A DNA stretch of 64,000 nucleotides from Candidatus Dormiibacter inghamiae. Its GTDB lineage: Bacteria; Chloroflexota; Dormibacteria; Dormibacterales; Dormibacteraceae. The stretch's first letter is position 1. Every line of letters starts with the position of its first letter. The stretch spans positions 1 to 64,000 of the forward strand of contig JAEKNQ010000006.1 in the NCBI GenBank assembly GCA_016464825.1, given 5' to 3'. Made by a program: the position numbers and the translations under genes. Positions 47,880 to 56,683 of this stretch are shown piece after piece. The notes beneath the pieces were generated by a model. The model had not been told where the DNA came from, made no database searches, and saw nothing but the letters and a program-made list of their open reading frames with translations.

Positions 47880-48572
47880 ATGGCGAGCGTGCCCCGTCCC
47901 CGCCAGGTCCAGGTAGCCGTCGTCGACTGGCTCGACCGCCGCTTTCCCTTCACCTCGTCGGTGGACGAGGCGCTCTACCAACGGGTCCCCAACTATGCCA
48001 ACGCCTTCTACTACTGCTTCGGCGGGATGACTTTCATCCTGATTGCTCTCCAGCTGGTGACCGGCGTATTCCTTGCCTTCTACTACGTGCCTGACGTCGC
48101 CGGCAACCCGGCGCCGGCCTACACCAGCGTGCAGCACATCATGAAGGACGTCTACCTCGGCTGGCTTGTGCGGGGCGTCCACTTCTGGGCCGCCAACCTG
48201 CTGGTCGTGATGATAGTGCTGCACATGGCCCGCGTCTTCTGGACCGGCTCCTACCGGGCGCCTCGCGAGCTGAACTGGATGGTCGGAGTGATCATGCTCC
48301 TCGTCGTTCTCGCGTTCTCGCTCACCGGCTACCTGCTGCCCTGGGACACCAAGGCCTACTGGGCCACCTCGGTCACCATCCAGATCATCGCCGGCACTCC
48401 AATCTTGGGTGGCCTTCTGCAGTCGCTGGCCCAGGGAGGCCCCACGCTCGGGCCGGGCACCCTGCAGCGCTTCTTCACAATCCACGTCTTCCTGCTGCCA
48501 GGAGCGATCCTGCTGCTCATGTATGTGCACTTCCGGCTGATCCGGCAGCACGGCATTTCCGAGCCCATGTAA
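47880..48572 (+). CDS. Cytochrome b, N-terminal half (b6-type)
   Basis: 230 residues with four membrane helices. Haem-ligand histidines appear in RGVHFWAANLLVVMIVLHMAR (helix B; two His 14 residues apart) and in FFTIHVFLLPGAILLLMYVHFR (helix D; two His again 14 apart). LLPWDTKAYWATSV is the conserved Qo-side stretch. It starts 2 bases after the Rieske stop. Split cytochrome b is typical of Gram-positive-type b6c/bc complexes. Confidence 0.94.
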   Translation: MASVPRPRQVQVAVVDWLDRRFPFTSSVDEALYQRVPNYANAFYYCFGGMTFILIALQLVTGVFLAFYYVPDVAGNPAPAYTSVQHIMKDVYLGWLVRGVHFWAANLLVVMIVLHMARVFWTGSYRAPRELNWMVGVIMLLVVLAFSLTGYLLPWDTKAYWATSVTIQIIAGTPILGGLLQSLAQGGPTLGPGTLQRFFTIHVFLLPGAILLLMYVHFRLIRQHGISEPM

Positions 48573-48584
48573 GAGGTGAAAGAG

Positions 48585-49289
48585 ATGAGCGAGAAGGCTA
48601 CGACCGATTCCTGCGGGCTACCGCCCACGGCGCTCTGGGACGGCTACTTGCGCGAAGGACCCGGAGCGGCCACCGCCGCGCTGCGGGTGATCGAAGTGGA
48701 CGGCCACGGCGGTCATGAGCTTGAACCTGTCTACAAGCGGATGCCGATTGGCACCGACCACATCCTGTACCCGGTGGTGGTCAGCCTGGCCATGTTTCCG
48801 ATCCTGATGGGCGCGTCCGGGCACCATCTGGCTGACGACATGCCGGAAGAGGAAACCCACCCTTTCTTCCCCGACCACTTCTGGCCCTATCCGATCATCG
48901 CGGTGATCATGCTGCTGGGAGTGGGCCTCCTCTCAGCCTTCGTGCAGGAGAACATGTCCCTTGAGCAGTCCGCCGACCCCCGGGCGGTGGTGGTGCCCCG
49001 GCCTGACTGGTACTTCCTGTTCCTCTTTCAGTTCCTGAAGCTGGGTCAGCCAGAGGTGGTGTTCTCGATCTTCATTCCCGGCGCCATAGTGACGGGGCTG
49101 CTGCTCTGGCCTTTCATCGACAATCTCGCCGGCATCCGGCTGGCGCGCCGCTTCGGCTGGGCCAGCTGGCCGGTGCCAGGGCGCAACTTCATCACCGGCA
49201 CCGGCTGGGTGCTCTTCCTGGGTTTCATAGTGGCGCTCACGTTCTGGTCGCTTTTCGGGGTCACGATCCTCGGGATCGCCGGCGGCTAG
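48585..49289 (+). CDS. Cytochrome b, C-terminal half (subunit IV-type)
   Basis: 234 residues. The quinol-site motif reads PRPDWYFLFLFQFLK (about 135-149), that is PDWY rather than PEWY, the form often seen with menaquinol. Three to four membrane helices. The first ~50 residues are an extra hydrophilic N-terminus. There is no CxxCH, so unlike Bacillus QcrC it is not fused to cytochrome c, and none is encoded next to it. GAGG with 8-base spacing selects the ATG at 48585. Confidence 0.92.
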   Translation: MSEKATTDSCGLPPTALWDGYLREGPGAATAALRVIEVDGHGGHELEPVYKRMPIGTDHILYPVVVSLAMFPILMGASGHHLADDMPEEETHPFFPDHFWPYPIIAVIMLLGVGLLSAFVQENMSLEQSADPRAVVVPRPDWYFLFLFQFLKLGQPEVVFSIFIPGAIVTGLLLWPFIDNLAGIRLARRFGWASWPVPGRNFITGTGWVLFLGFIVALTFWSLFGVTILGIAGG

Positions 49290-49299
49290 CCGGCTCTGG

Positions 49300-50751
49300 T
49301 CAGGAACCTCGTCGCCTGAGCCTGCACCGCGCGGGCAAAGGTCGGAAGGCTTGTCTGAACTTGAGGTAGTAGATGAGCACCACTGCGAGGACGAACGCCG
49401 GGTAGTAGATCCGCGAAAGGATGGCGAGCCTACTCAGGGCGACACTCCTCCTGTCGTCGTAGAAGCGATCTCCCAGAAGCCCGATCAGCAGGCAGGTGCC
49501 GGACAGGAAGATGAAGGCGTAGTAGCCCCACTCGATGGCTACCGTGTACTCCACATTCGGCAGCGAGCCGGTCACACCGCTCAGCAGCACAGCTCCCCGT
49601 GAGGATGCCCGTGATGCCGAAAGAAACCCGGGCCCCGGTCTGGTTGGCAGGGAAGAATAGTGAAACGTAGGTCACGAGCGCCAGCAGCGCCAGAGGCAGG
49701 AGGTTCTTGACCAGGAAGGACGAAAGGTTGCGCTCGATCGAGAGGTCGGCGACGAACTGGGAGTACTCGATACCGCTGGCCGGGACCTCGCGCTGCGGGC
49801 CGCCCAGCAGCGATGTGTTGCCGACCGATGCCCTGTAGAACTGCAGCTCGATGGGCTGCCAGTTGTCGATCGAATTGATGGACTGTGAGGCGTTCGACCC
49901 GCTGGTCAGCCGTTCACTCTGGGGGTTGCGTCAGCAGCGCCGGATCAGCGACATAGACCACTTCGGCGGAGGAAAGGGACTTGTTCTGGATGGCGATGGC
50001 CAGATCCTGCTTGTCAAATGGGAAGTTGCGGAAGTTCAAAGTCGCCTTGAACTTGCTGTTGATTCGATACAGCCGGTAGTTGACGCCATCCGTCGTCTCG
50101 GAGCGCAGCGGCTCACCGAGCGTCAGTGAAGGATCGACGGCGTTGACAAAAGTGATGTTGGCGGCATCATCGCTGCCTAGGTGACCGCATCAGTTGTGGC
50201 AGTGGCCGAGATGCGTTGACGTCGTCCAGGTACATCTGGACGCTCCCGGCCATCTCCTTGCCGTAGGCGGCCGAGCTGCCCGACATGCCGGCTACCAGGC
50301 CGACGTAAACAGGGCTCGCCCCGTTGGACCTGCTCAGCACTATCCCCACGCTGCCAAGCACAATCAGGGCCACCAGGGCGCCGCCAACGCCGATCAACCA
50401 GCGAGGTCGGCGACGCCAGACCGAAACGTGCTCTTCAATGAGACTTGACGGGGGCGGCAGCTCCGCCAGTTGATCCAGTTCGGGCGGGTGTTTCTCCGGC
50501 ACCGACCGCAGCCGACGCGCGGCGTCGCGCGCCGCGCTCCTGTCATTGGCGTCGATCGCCCACTCCAGGCAGTACCGCCGTTCGCCGTCGTTCCTGGCCA
50601 GTGAGGCGAACCAGAGCCAGGCGCGTTCGTGTTTCGGGTTGAGTTGGATCGCCTCAGCGAGCAGCCTGCGGGCTTCGTCAGCATTGCCGTCGTTGGCAGC
50701 CTGGATCGCCCGTCGCGTGAGCGAGAGCGCCGTTGGGGTCTGATCAGGCAT
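49300..50751 (-). pseudogene. Broken TPR-membrane-periplasmic-binding-pentameric ligand-gated channel chimera
   Basis: Read leftward, the gene starts with TPR-like helices (AEAIQLNPKHERAWLWFASL, residues ~30-50). A membrane helix (~118-140) and the start of a type I periplasmic-binding domain (VGLVAGMSGSSAAYGKEMAG) follow, then the frame closes at 50167. In another frame (50190-49927) a channel ectodomain follows with the Pro-loop motif FRNFPFDKQDLAI. After shifts at a G5 run (49921-49925) and a C4 run (49595-49598) come M1 (NLLPLALLALVTYVSLFFP), M2 (ARVSFGITGILTG), M3 and M4 (AILSRIYYPAFVLAVV). Most of the binding domain is missing. It is not translatable as one protein. Confidence 0.75.
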
Positions 50752-50861
50752 CAGCGTCGCTCAGGGCCGCAGCCACGGGTTGGCGGCGAAACAAGTCCCT
50801 GCGCTTGGGGTGACCTAGACGCGAGCCGAAGGTCCCTGCCCCTGCCAGTGACACCGTTTCT

Positions 50862-51375
50862 CTACCCGCCCCCGCTCTGACCGCCCCGGGCCAAGCGATC
50901 GCCCAGTGCCGCCAGCTGGGTGTCGTCAGGGATCTTTCCCTCGGGCGTCAGCACGTTCACCACATGCGGCAGAGCCTGGGCGAGGGCAGCCTTCACGTCC
51001 TCGGGCGGCTGGCCCGCCTGCTGAGCCAGGGCCTCGATCTTCTCGCCGCCCAGCATGCGCTCGATCTCGTCAGGCTGGAGCGGCTGGTTCTCGCCGCTCG
51101 ACACCCACGATCGGGCCTTGTCTTCCAGGCCCGCTTCGCTGCATTTGTCGACCAGGCCCTGGAGAGCGCCTCGACCCCTGCGCCGCCGAGCAGATCCTCC
51201 ATGGCGTTTCCTGCGCTCTCGCCCAAGGCCCCCCGGGCACCTTGCCAGTGACCTGCCCGAGCATCGCCGTCACGGCGGGCACCGCCCAATCGGGCATGGG
51301 CCGGGAGTGCTCATCGCCACTCGGAGCAAGCAGTCTGTCGAGCTCATCGTCACTCAATCCAGTCGCGTCAGACAT
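50862..51375 (-). pseudogene. YidB-family protein, frameshifted
   Basis: Three frames together give a YidB/DUF937-like protein of about 170 residues. The start, SDDELDRLLAPSGDEH with PAVTAMLGQVTGKVPGG, is in one frame. ALGESAGNAMEDLLGGAG is in a second. LVDKCSEAGLEDKARSW then QPLQPDEIERMLGGEKIEAL is in the third. The changes occur at a C6 run (51229-51234, apparently one base short) and near 51168-51172 (one base short). C-terminal PHVVNVLTPEGKIP is typical. Either a pseudogene or consensus errors. It lies beside the broken channel gene. Confidence 0.75.
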
Positions 51376-51456
51376 CACTCTCCCCCGAGTCCCTGAGCCA
51401 AAGGCAGATGTCATTATGTGTAACCGGCACAGCTGGCTTTACGAGCGGTGCCCGGT

Positions 51457-51939
51457 TTAGGCTCGGGCAGCCAGAACCTGGAGAGCCTCGCCCGTCAGGC
51501 GGTAAACAGTCCAGCCGCTCTGCGGCCGGGCCCCGAGGTTGTCGTAGAAGTTGATCGCCGACTCGTTCCAGTTCAGCACCGACCACTCCAGTCGTCCGCA
51601 CTCGCGCTCTTGAGCCAGGTCGGCCAGGTGAGCGAGCAGCTTGAGACCCACTCCCCTACCACGCTGTTCCGGCCTGACAAAGAGATCCTCCAAGTAGAGG
51701 CCAGGTCTGCCAAGGAAGGTCGAGTAGGTGTGGAAGAACAGCGCGAAGCCCAGCGGCTCCCGCTCCTTCTCGGCGATCAGCACCTCGGCGTAGCGCTGTT
51801 CGCCGAAAAGCGTCAGGCGCAGGTCGGCTTCGGTCATCACCACCTCCTGCACCAGGCGTTCATATTCCGCCAGCTCGCGGATGAAGCCGGCGATCAGCGG
51901 TACATCGAGCTCGGTGGCGCTGCGGACGATGACGCTCAC
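51457..51939 (-). CDS. GNAT-family N-acetyltransferase (SAT1-like)
   Basis: 160 residues. The acetyl-CoA loop is RPEQRGRGVGLKLL (about 91-104), preceded by YSTFLGRPGLYLEDLFV (about 74-90), which closely follows the diamine/spermidine N-acetyltransferase subgroup. EWSVLNWNESAINFY (about 119) is the other conserved block. Likely acetylates a small amine; the substrate is inferred only. The ATG overlaps the stop of the upstream GT2 gene (ATGA). Confidence 0.9.
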   Translation of the reverse strand: MSVIVRSATELDVPLIAGFIRELAEYERLVQEVVMTEADLRLTLFGEQRYAEVLIAEKEREPLGFALFFHTYSTFLGRPGLYLEDLFVRPEQRGRGVGLKLLAHLADLAQERECGRLEWSVLNWNESAINFYDNLGARPQSGWTVYRLTGEALQVLAARA

Positions 51940-53468
51940 ACTTTCTCAGTCACGCGATACTCCAGGTACTTTCCCAGGAGTAGCCGAGTGTGCGCCTCCA
52001 GGGCAGGCAGGACGCTCAGCATCAGGCCCACCACCGGATAGCTGAAGTACTGCAGGTAGATCACAAAGCGGCGAGCCCGGCTCCAGTGCGCGGGTTTGGG
52101 CGGCAGCATCAGGTGTTCGAGCGCTATGAGCGCTAGAACCGTCGACAGGGTGGTCGTAAGGATTGCGAGGCTGTAGATCCAGAGATGCTGGCCCAGATCG
52201 GTCAGGGAGAAGTCGACGCTTGCGTAGACAGGGATCGACGCCCCGAACATGAGGAGGATCGGCAGGAAGATCCAGTTCAGGTGGTTCAGGTAAAGGTTGG
52301 AGAAGCGCCGCAGGCGCGCCGGCAGCGGAATTTCGCGGTGGTTGAACAAGCGCTTCAGCACGTAAGGGATGTCGGTTATGCCCCAGGACCAGCGCTTGAT
52401 TTGGTTGTACTGATTCAAGTGCGTGGCGGCGTAGTCGCGCGACTGCGGTGAATCTCCGTAGAGGGGCAGGTAGCAGGACACTACCTTGAATCTCGTGCCG
52501 AAGGTGAAGAACGACTTCCAGTAGAAGCGGGAGTCTTCAGGGATTACGTCCTTGTCCCAATAGCCGACGTCGTGCACGAACTGCAGGCTGCACGTGTAGC
52601 TGGAGAAGGCCACCAACCGGTGCGGCTGGGAGTGGAGGAACATCTGCCACTGCGTGGTGCTGGCAGACATGACGCGGACAGCTGTGGGCACCTGCCAGAT
52701 GTTGTTGTGGAACATGGGTACGGGCTGCCAGATGACCGTCTCCCGGTCAGGATGGCGCGCGTGGTGCCAGCTGATCCAAGCGAAGTACTGGGGATGGACG
52801 CGGTAGTCGGAGTCCAGGTCTGTGATGAGCACCTGGCGCAGGTCGTAGCCCAGCTCCCCCAGACGCTTCACCATGTCCTTACCGCCGTGATTCATGGCCG
52901 CCGACTTGCCGGGCACCAGCGGCGGCTCCATCGGGTCCTTGATGTGGAAGAAGCCGGCGAAGTGGTCGCCGAACGCCTCCTGCAGGCGCGCAACGTTGAC
53001 CCAGCCGGCCTTGTCGTCCACCCGCGTGATGACGCCAACCAGCTTCAACTCCTTCGGGTAGTTGGCTTCCGCGATGGCCCGCACCGTCCTCTCCAGCACC
53101 GCGTAGGGCTCGGTATAGGTGGGAATGACGCTCAGGTGGTGATAGGAGAGCGGGTCGACCACGCCTTCAGGGACAGGCTGTCGGCAGAGCTCCAGCCAGT
53201 CCGTCGCCATGTCGCGGCGCATGCGCACGTAGGTGGACCAGATGCCAGTGATGACCATGAAGGAGCGAACGAACCAGTAGAGATCGAAAACCAGCACGGC
53301 GATGGCCACCGCAAAGGCTCCGTTGGAGGCGAACACCATGGGGATCCAGGCAGGGGCCAGCAGGAGGATCCAGGTGCTTCCGCCCGGGATCGCTTCCAGC
53401 AGGCGATCGCCGGCCTGACGAAGGGGCGAAGGCTGGGGAGGCGCGAGCGGCCTGGCTACAGTGGACAT
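51936..53468 (-). CDS. Membrane glycosyltransferase, family 2
   Basis: 510 residues. Two N-terminal helices (about 33-75) precede a GT-A domain with HLSVIPTYTEPYAVLERTVRA (about 111-131), the metal-site LITDLDSDYRVHP (about 213-225), and the acceptor-side QIKRWSWGITD (about 355-365; a Q..RW motif). C-terminal helices (about 390-490) form the channel side. This layout is that of processive cellulose/hyaluronan synthase-like enzymes, though PilZ and other extra domains are absent. The product is unknown. Cotranscribed with the acetyltransferase downstream. Confidence 0.86.
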   Translation of the reverse strand: MSTVARPLAPPQPSPLRQAGDRLLEAIPGGSTWILLLAPAWIPMVFASNGAFAVAIAVLVFDLYWFVRSFMVITGIWSTYVRMRRDMATDWLELCRQPVPEGVVDPLSYHHLSVIPTYTEPYAVLERTVRAIAEANYPKELKLVGVITRVDDKAGWVNVARLQEAFGDHFAGFFHIKDPMEPPLVPGKSAAMNHGGKDMVKRLGELGYDLRQVLITDLDSDYRVHPQYFAWISWHHARHPDRETVIWQPVPMFHNNIWQVPTAVRVMSASTTQWQMFLHSQPHRLVAFSSYTCSLQFVHDVGYWDKDVIPEDSRFYWKSFFTFGTRFKVVSCYLPLYGDSPQSRDYAATHLNQYNQIKRWSWGITDIPYVLKRLFNHREIPLPARLRRFSNLYLNHLNWIFLPILLMFGASIPVYASVDFSLTDLGQHLWIYSLAILTTTLSTVLALIALEHLMLPPKPAHWSRARRFVIYLQYFSYPVVGLMLSVLPALEAHTRLLLGKYLEYRVTEKV

Positions 53469-53542
53469 CCGGCCCGATTATGCAGTGGCCTCAAGTCCGC
53501 GCCGCCAGGAATAGCTTGCCCACCTGGCCGCTTTTCGTGATC

Positions 53543-53884
53543 ATGAGCAACCTCCCTAAGTTCGAAGAAACCACCTTCGACGACACAGTCCTCAAGTCAG
53601 ACAAGCCAGTCCTGGTGGACTTTTACGCCGACTGGTGCGGGCCCTGCCGCATGATGGCGCCGGTGATCGACCAGCTGGCGAGCCAGTTCGAAGGCAGGAT
53701 CACAGTCGGCAAGCTGGACGTCGATCACGCCCAGAGCATCGCCATGCGCTATGGCGTCATGGGCATCCCCACGCTGGGTGTCTTCAGCGGCGGCAAGCTG
53801 GTGGACCGGCTCACCGGCTATCCGGGCCCCGGCGCGGTCCGCGCGTTCGTGGAGAAGCACGCAGCTCAACCAGCTCAGCCGTAA
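53543..53884 (+). CDS. trxA: Thioredoxin
   Basis: 113-residue cytosolic thioredoxin. Active site WCGPC in VDFYADWCGPCRMMAP (about 25-40), cis-proline in VMGIPTLGVF (about 71-80), and C-terminal GYPGPGAVRAFVEKH. The ATG at 53543 gives the usual length; upstream GTG and ATG codons in the same frame exist and no clear Shine-Dalgarno is visible. Divergent from the GT2 gene. Confidence 0.94.
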   Translation: MSNLPKFEETTFDDTVLKSDKPVLVDFYADWCGPCRMMAPVIDQLASQFEGRITVGKLDVDHAQSIAMRYGVMGIPTLGVFSGGKLVDRLTGYPGPGAVRAFVEKHAAQPAQP

Positions 53885-53970
53885 CCCTGATGGCCGGTTG
53901 GGCCGGCCGTCTGTCGCCCCAGCCCCGCAGGTGCCGGCAGGTCGCCGCTGCGTTCGATAATGGGCTGAGC

Positions 53971-54270
53971 GTGCCCGCCTATCTCCTCGCCAACGTCAGA
54001 GTCACCTATCCGGAAGCCTATGCCGAGTACAGCCGGAAGGTGCCCGCCACCGTCGCGGCGCACGGCGGCCGCTTTCTCGTCCGGGGCGGCCCGGGCGAGG
54101 TGGTGGAGGGAGAGTTTTCGCTCCAGCGGCTGGTCATCATCGAATTCCCTGACCGGGACCGGCTCCGAGCGTGGTACGACTCCCCCGAGTACCAGGCGAT
54201 CCTGCCCATCCGGCATGCCAACGGTGTGTCGACAATGGTCTTCCTGGACGGTTACTCGGACCCGCACTGA
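53971..54270 (+). CDS. DUF1330 protein
   Basis: 99-residue dimeric alpha-beta barrel-type protein. The family opening PAYLLANVRVTYPEAYAEYS with KVPATVAAHGGRFLVRGG (about 2-45) and the central VIIEFPDRDRLRAWYDSPEYQ (about 60-80) are diagnostic. Function of the family is unknown. The GTG at 53971 replaces the ATG seen in most relatives; the in-frame extension upstream lies in the trxA intergenic space. Confidence 0.88.
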   Translation: MPAYLLANVRVTYPEAYAEYSRKVPATVAAHGGRFLVRGGPGEVVEGEFSLQRLVIIEFPDRDRLRAWYDSPEYQAILPIRHANGVSTMVFLDGYSDPH

Positions 54271-54310
54271 GCCCACAGGCATGATCTTTGTGCGCCTGGC
54301 GGATCGGGCG

Positions 54311-56341
54311 TCAGGCGCTGGGTGAGCCGAGCGGGGTGAACTGGCCGGTGTCGACGCCGCTCTCGGCGCGGATCACATGCATCACAGCGTTGATCAGTGC
54401 CAGATGGGTGAACGCCTGGGGGAAGTTGCCCAGGTGGCGGCCGCTGCGGGCGTCGATCTCCTCCGCGTAGAGCTGGAGCGGACTAGCGTATGAGAGCAGC
54501 TTCTCACAGAGCTGACGGGCGCGAGCGATCTCCCCGATCTCGACCAGCGCCGAGACCAGCCAGAAGGAGCAGATGGCGAAAGTGCCCTCCTCGCCGCTGA
54601 GTCCGTCGTCGGTCTCCTCGACCTTGTAGCGCAGCACCAGCCCGTCCACTGTGAGCTCGTCGGCAATGGCGAGCACTGTCGCCTTGATCCGAGGATCGTC
54701 CGGGGCGAGGAAGCGCAGCAGCGGGATAAGCAGCACTGACGCATCGAGGGCCTTGCTGTCGTAGTGCTGGACGAAGACGCCGCGCTCGTCGACCCCATGC
54801 TGGCAGATGTCCGAGTGAATTTCGTCGGCAATCTTCTGCCAGCGCGCTGCCAGGTCCGCGTCGGCGTGCAGCTCGGCGAGCCGGGCGCCCCGGTCCAAGG
54901 CTACCCAGCACATGACCTTGGAGGAGGTGAAGTGGCGCGGCTCACCGCGCACCTCCCAGATGCCCCGGTCAGGCTTCTGCCAATTCGCTATGGCTGCTTC
55001 GACCGCCCGCCTGAGGATCGGCCAGACCAGCTCCGGCAGATAGTCGCGGGAGCGGGTGTGAAGGTAGACGGAGTCTAGCAGCGCTCCCCAGACGTCGTGC
55101 TGCCGCTGGCTGTAGGCGCCATTGCCCACCCGGACCGGTCGCGCGCCCTCATAGCCACTCAGATGGTCAAGCGTCCGCTCGTCCAGCTGCTTCTCCCCAC
55201 CGATGCCGTACAGGATCTGGACGTCGTCAGACTCCTTGGCGACGTCGGCCATGAAATAGAAGAAGTCGTTAGCCTCGCGGGCGAAGCCGAGCGTGTACAG
55301 GCCCCAGAGCATGAAAGTCGAGTCGCGGATCCAGGTGTAGCGGTAGTCCCAGTTGCGCTCGCCGCCCGGAGTCTCAGGCAGTGAGGTCGTCGCCGCCGCC
55401 AGCACGGCCCCAGTGGGTGCGTAGGTAAGGCCCTTCAAGGTCAGGGCGCTGCGCTGCAGGTAGCTCTGCCAGGGGTGCTCAGGAAAGATCCCGTGGTTGA
55501 TCCAGCCCCGCCAGAAGTTGGCAGTCCGCTCGATCCGCTGAAAGGCCTCATCGGCGGTCTTGGGCGGCGGGTGCTCAGCCAGGAACTCGTCCGACGCCGA
55601 GAACTGCGAACGCGGCCAGCAGAGCGCTGCGAAGGCTGTCTCGCCCTCGCGCAGGGTCTTCGTCGCGTGGGCGCCGGGACCCTCGAAGCCTACGCGGAGA
55701 TCGGTCACCAGGCGCAGAGGGACGTCGTTCTTGCCGCCGGTGGCCACAGCCTCGTCGTAGCCCTGCCCCGCATATGACCAGCTTGCGCCCGTCTCACCGT
55801 AGTTGAAGACAGGCTCGCAGTCGAGGCTCAGCTCGACTGTGCCGATGATGCAGCGGGCGGTGCGCACCAGCATGTGCTCCGCCTCGTGGTCGGTCGGCGG
55901 TCGGCGGTGAGTCCCCGAGCGCCGGTGCTCGTGATACCAGGGGCCCAGGCAGAGCGCGTCACGGATGATCATCCAGCCGGTGCGCGTTCGCCAGGTCGTC
56001 TCCAGGACCAAGGTTCCGGGGAGATAGCGGCGGCCGGCCGGAACCATCGACCCGCTGGGTCCGAACCGGAAGCTGCCTGCGGCCCTGTCGAGCATGGCGC
56101 CAAAGACGCTGGGACCGTCCGGCCGGGGCAGGCACAGCCACTCCACGCGGCCGCCGGGGGCGAGCAGCGCGTTGACCTCGCAGTCGGATAGGAAGGCGTA
56201 TTCGGCGATCGGCGGATAGGCGCTGGCGGTCGGCATCGCCTCCACGCTGGCGAGGCCCTGAACTTGGGCCACCTCCTGAAGCTGGCCGGCGGCCTGCTCA
56301 CCGTCGACAGGATGTCCTGCCGGCTTCAACCGCGTGCTCAT
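54311..56341 (-). CDS. Glycoside hydrolase family 15 protein (glucoamylase/trehalase-like)
   Basis: About 676 residues. N-terminal beta-sandwich (about 45-290, beginning YPPIAEYAFLSDCEVNALLAPGGRVEWLC) and a C-terminal (alpha/alpha)6 barrel. The catalytic region includes GGERNWDYRYTWIRDSTFML (about 325-345) and the C-terminal ARSGRHLGNFPQAFTHLALI (about 635-655), with the second catalytic acid expected in EEGTFAICSFW. Actinobacterial relatives hydrolyse trehalose or alpha-1,4-glucans in the cytosol. No signal peptide. The ATG at 56341 has an AAGGAAG upstream. Confidence 0.9.
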   Translation of the reverse strand: MSTRLKPAGHPVDGEQAAGQLQEVAQVQGLASVEAMPTASAYPPIAEYAFLSDCEVNALLAPGGRVEWLCLPRPDGPSVFGAMLDRAAGSFRFGPSGSMVPAGRRYLPGTLVLETTWRTRTGWMIIRDALCLGPWYHEHRRSGTHRRPPTDHEAEHMLVRTARCIIGTVELSLDCEPVFNYGETGASWSYAGQGYDEAVATGGKNDVPLRLVTDLRVGFEGPGAHATKTLREGETAFAALCWPRSQFSASDEFLAEHPPPKTADEAFQRIERTANFWRGWINHGIFPEHPWQSYLQRSALTLKGLTYAPTGAVLAAATTSLPETPGGERNWDYRYTWIRDSTFMLWGLYTLGFAREANDFFYFMADVAKESDDVQILYGIGGEKQLDERTLDHLSGYEGARPVRVGNGAYSQRQHDVWGALLDSVYLHTRSRDYLPELVWPILRRAVEAAIANWQKPDRGIWEVRGEPRHFTSSKVMCWVALDRGARLAELHADADLAARWQKIADEIHSDICQHGVDERGVFVQHYDSKALDASVLLIPLLRFLAPDDPRIKATVLAIADELTVDGLVLRYKVEETDDGLSGEEGTFAICSFWLVSALVEIGEIARARQLCEKLLSYASPLQLYAEEIDARSGRHLGNFPQAFTHLALINAVMHVIRAESGVDTGQFTPLGSPSA

Positions 56342-56535
56342 CTTTTCGCTTCCTTCGGCTCCCACGCGCCGATCATAACTGCGGCTAACCCGAAGTGCCA
56401 GTCCTCCGGTTTGAAGGTTTAGTGGCCAGCGGGAGGGCTGGGAGAGTCATGGCAGCCGATGCCAAGTCGGGCCGCCCACCCCATCTCAGCGACCCGCTCA
56501 AGAGATCTCCCACTTTTGCCAATCGTCAGGTCGAA

Positions 56536-56683
56536 AGGCCGGGTTCATCCCGGCCAGTTCACGGCGTCCGTGCCGACACCGGAACGGCGGCTTCATGGCG
56601 ACCAACAACTAAGGCAGCTGCAGGCGGTCTGGCGTCGGACGGGTGGGGTTCTGTTCTGGAAGGAAGGCCTACCTCCCCTTGCC
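56536..56683 (+). repeat. Dispersed ~145-bp repeat, copy B (beside the PII gene)
   Basis: It begins AGGCCGGGTTCATCCCGGCC (a 7-bp-stem hairpin, 56537-56555). It then has GGCGGCTTCA and GGGTGGGGTT, and ends GGAAGGAAGGCCTACCTCCC CTTGCCC in the same order as copy A at 16917-17061. It lies directly against the PII stop codon, on the opposite reading direction to that gene. The rest of the gap (56342-56535) shows no gene or clear signal. Function unknown. Confidence 0.75.
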
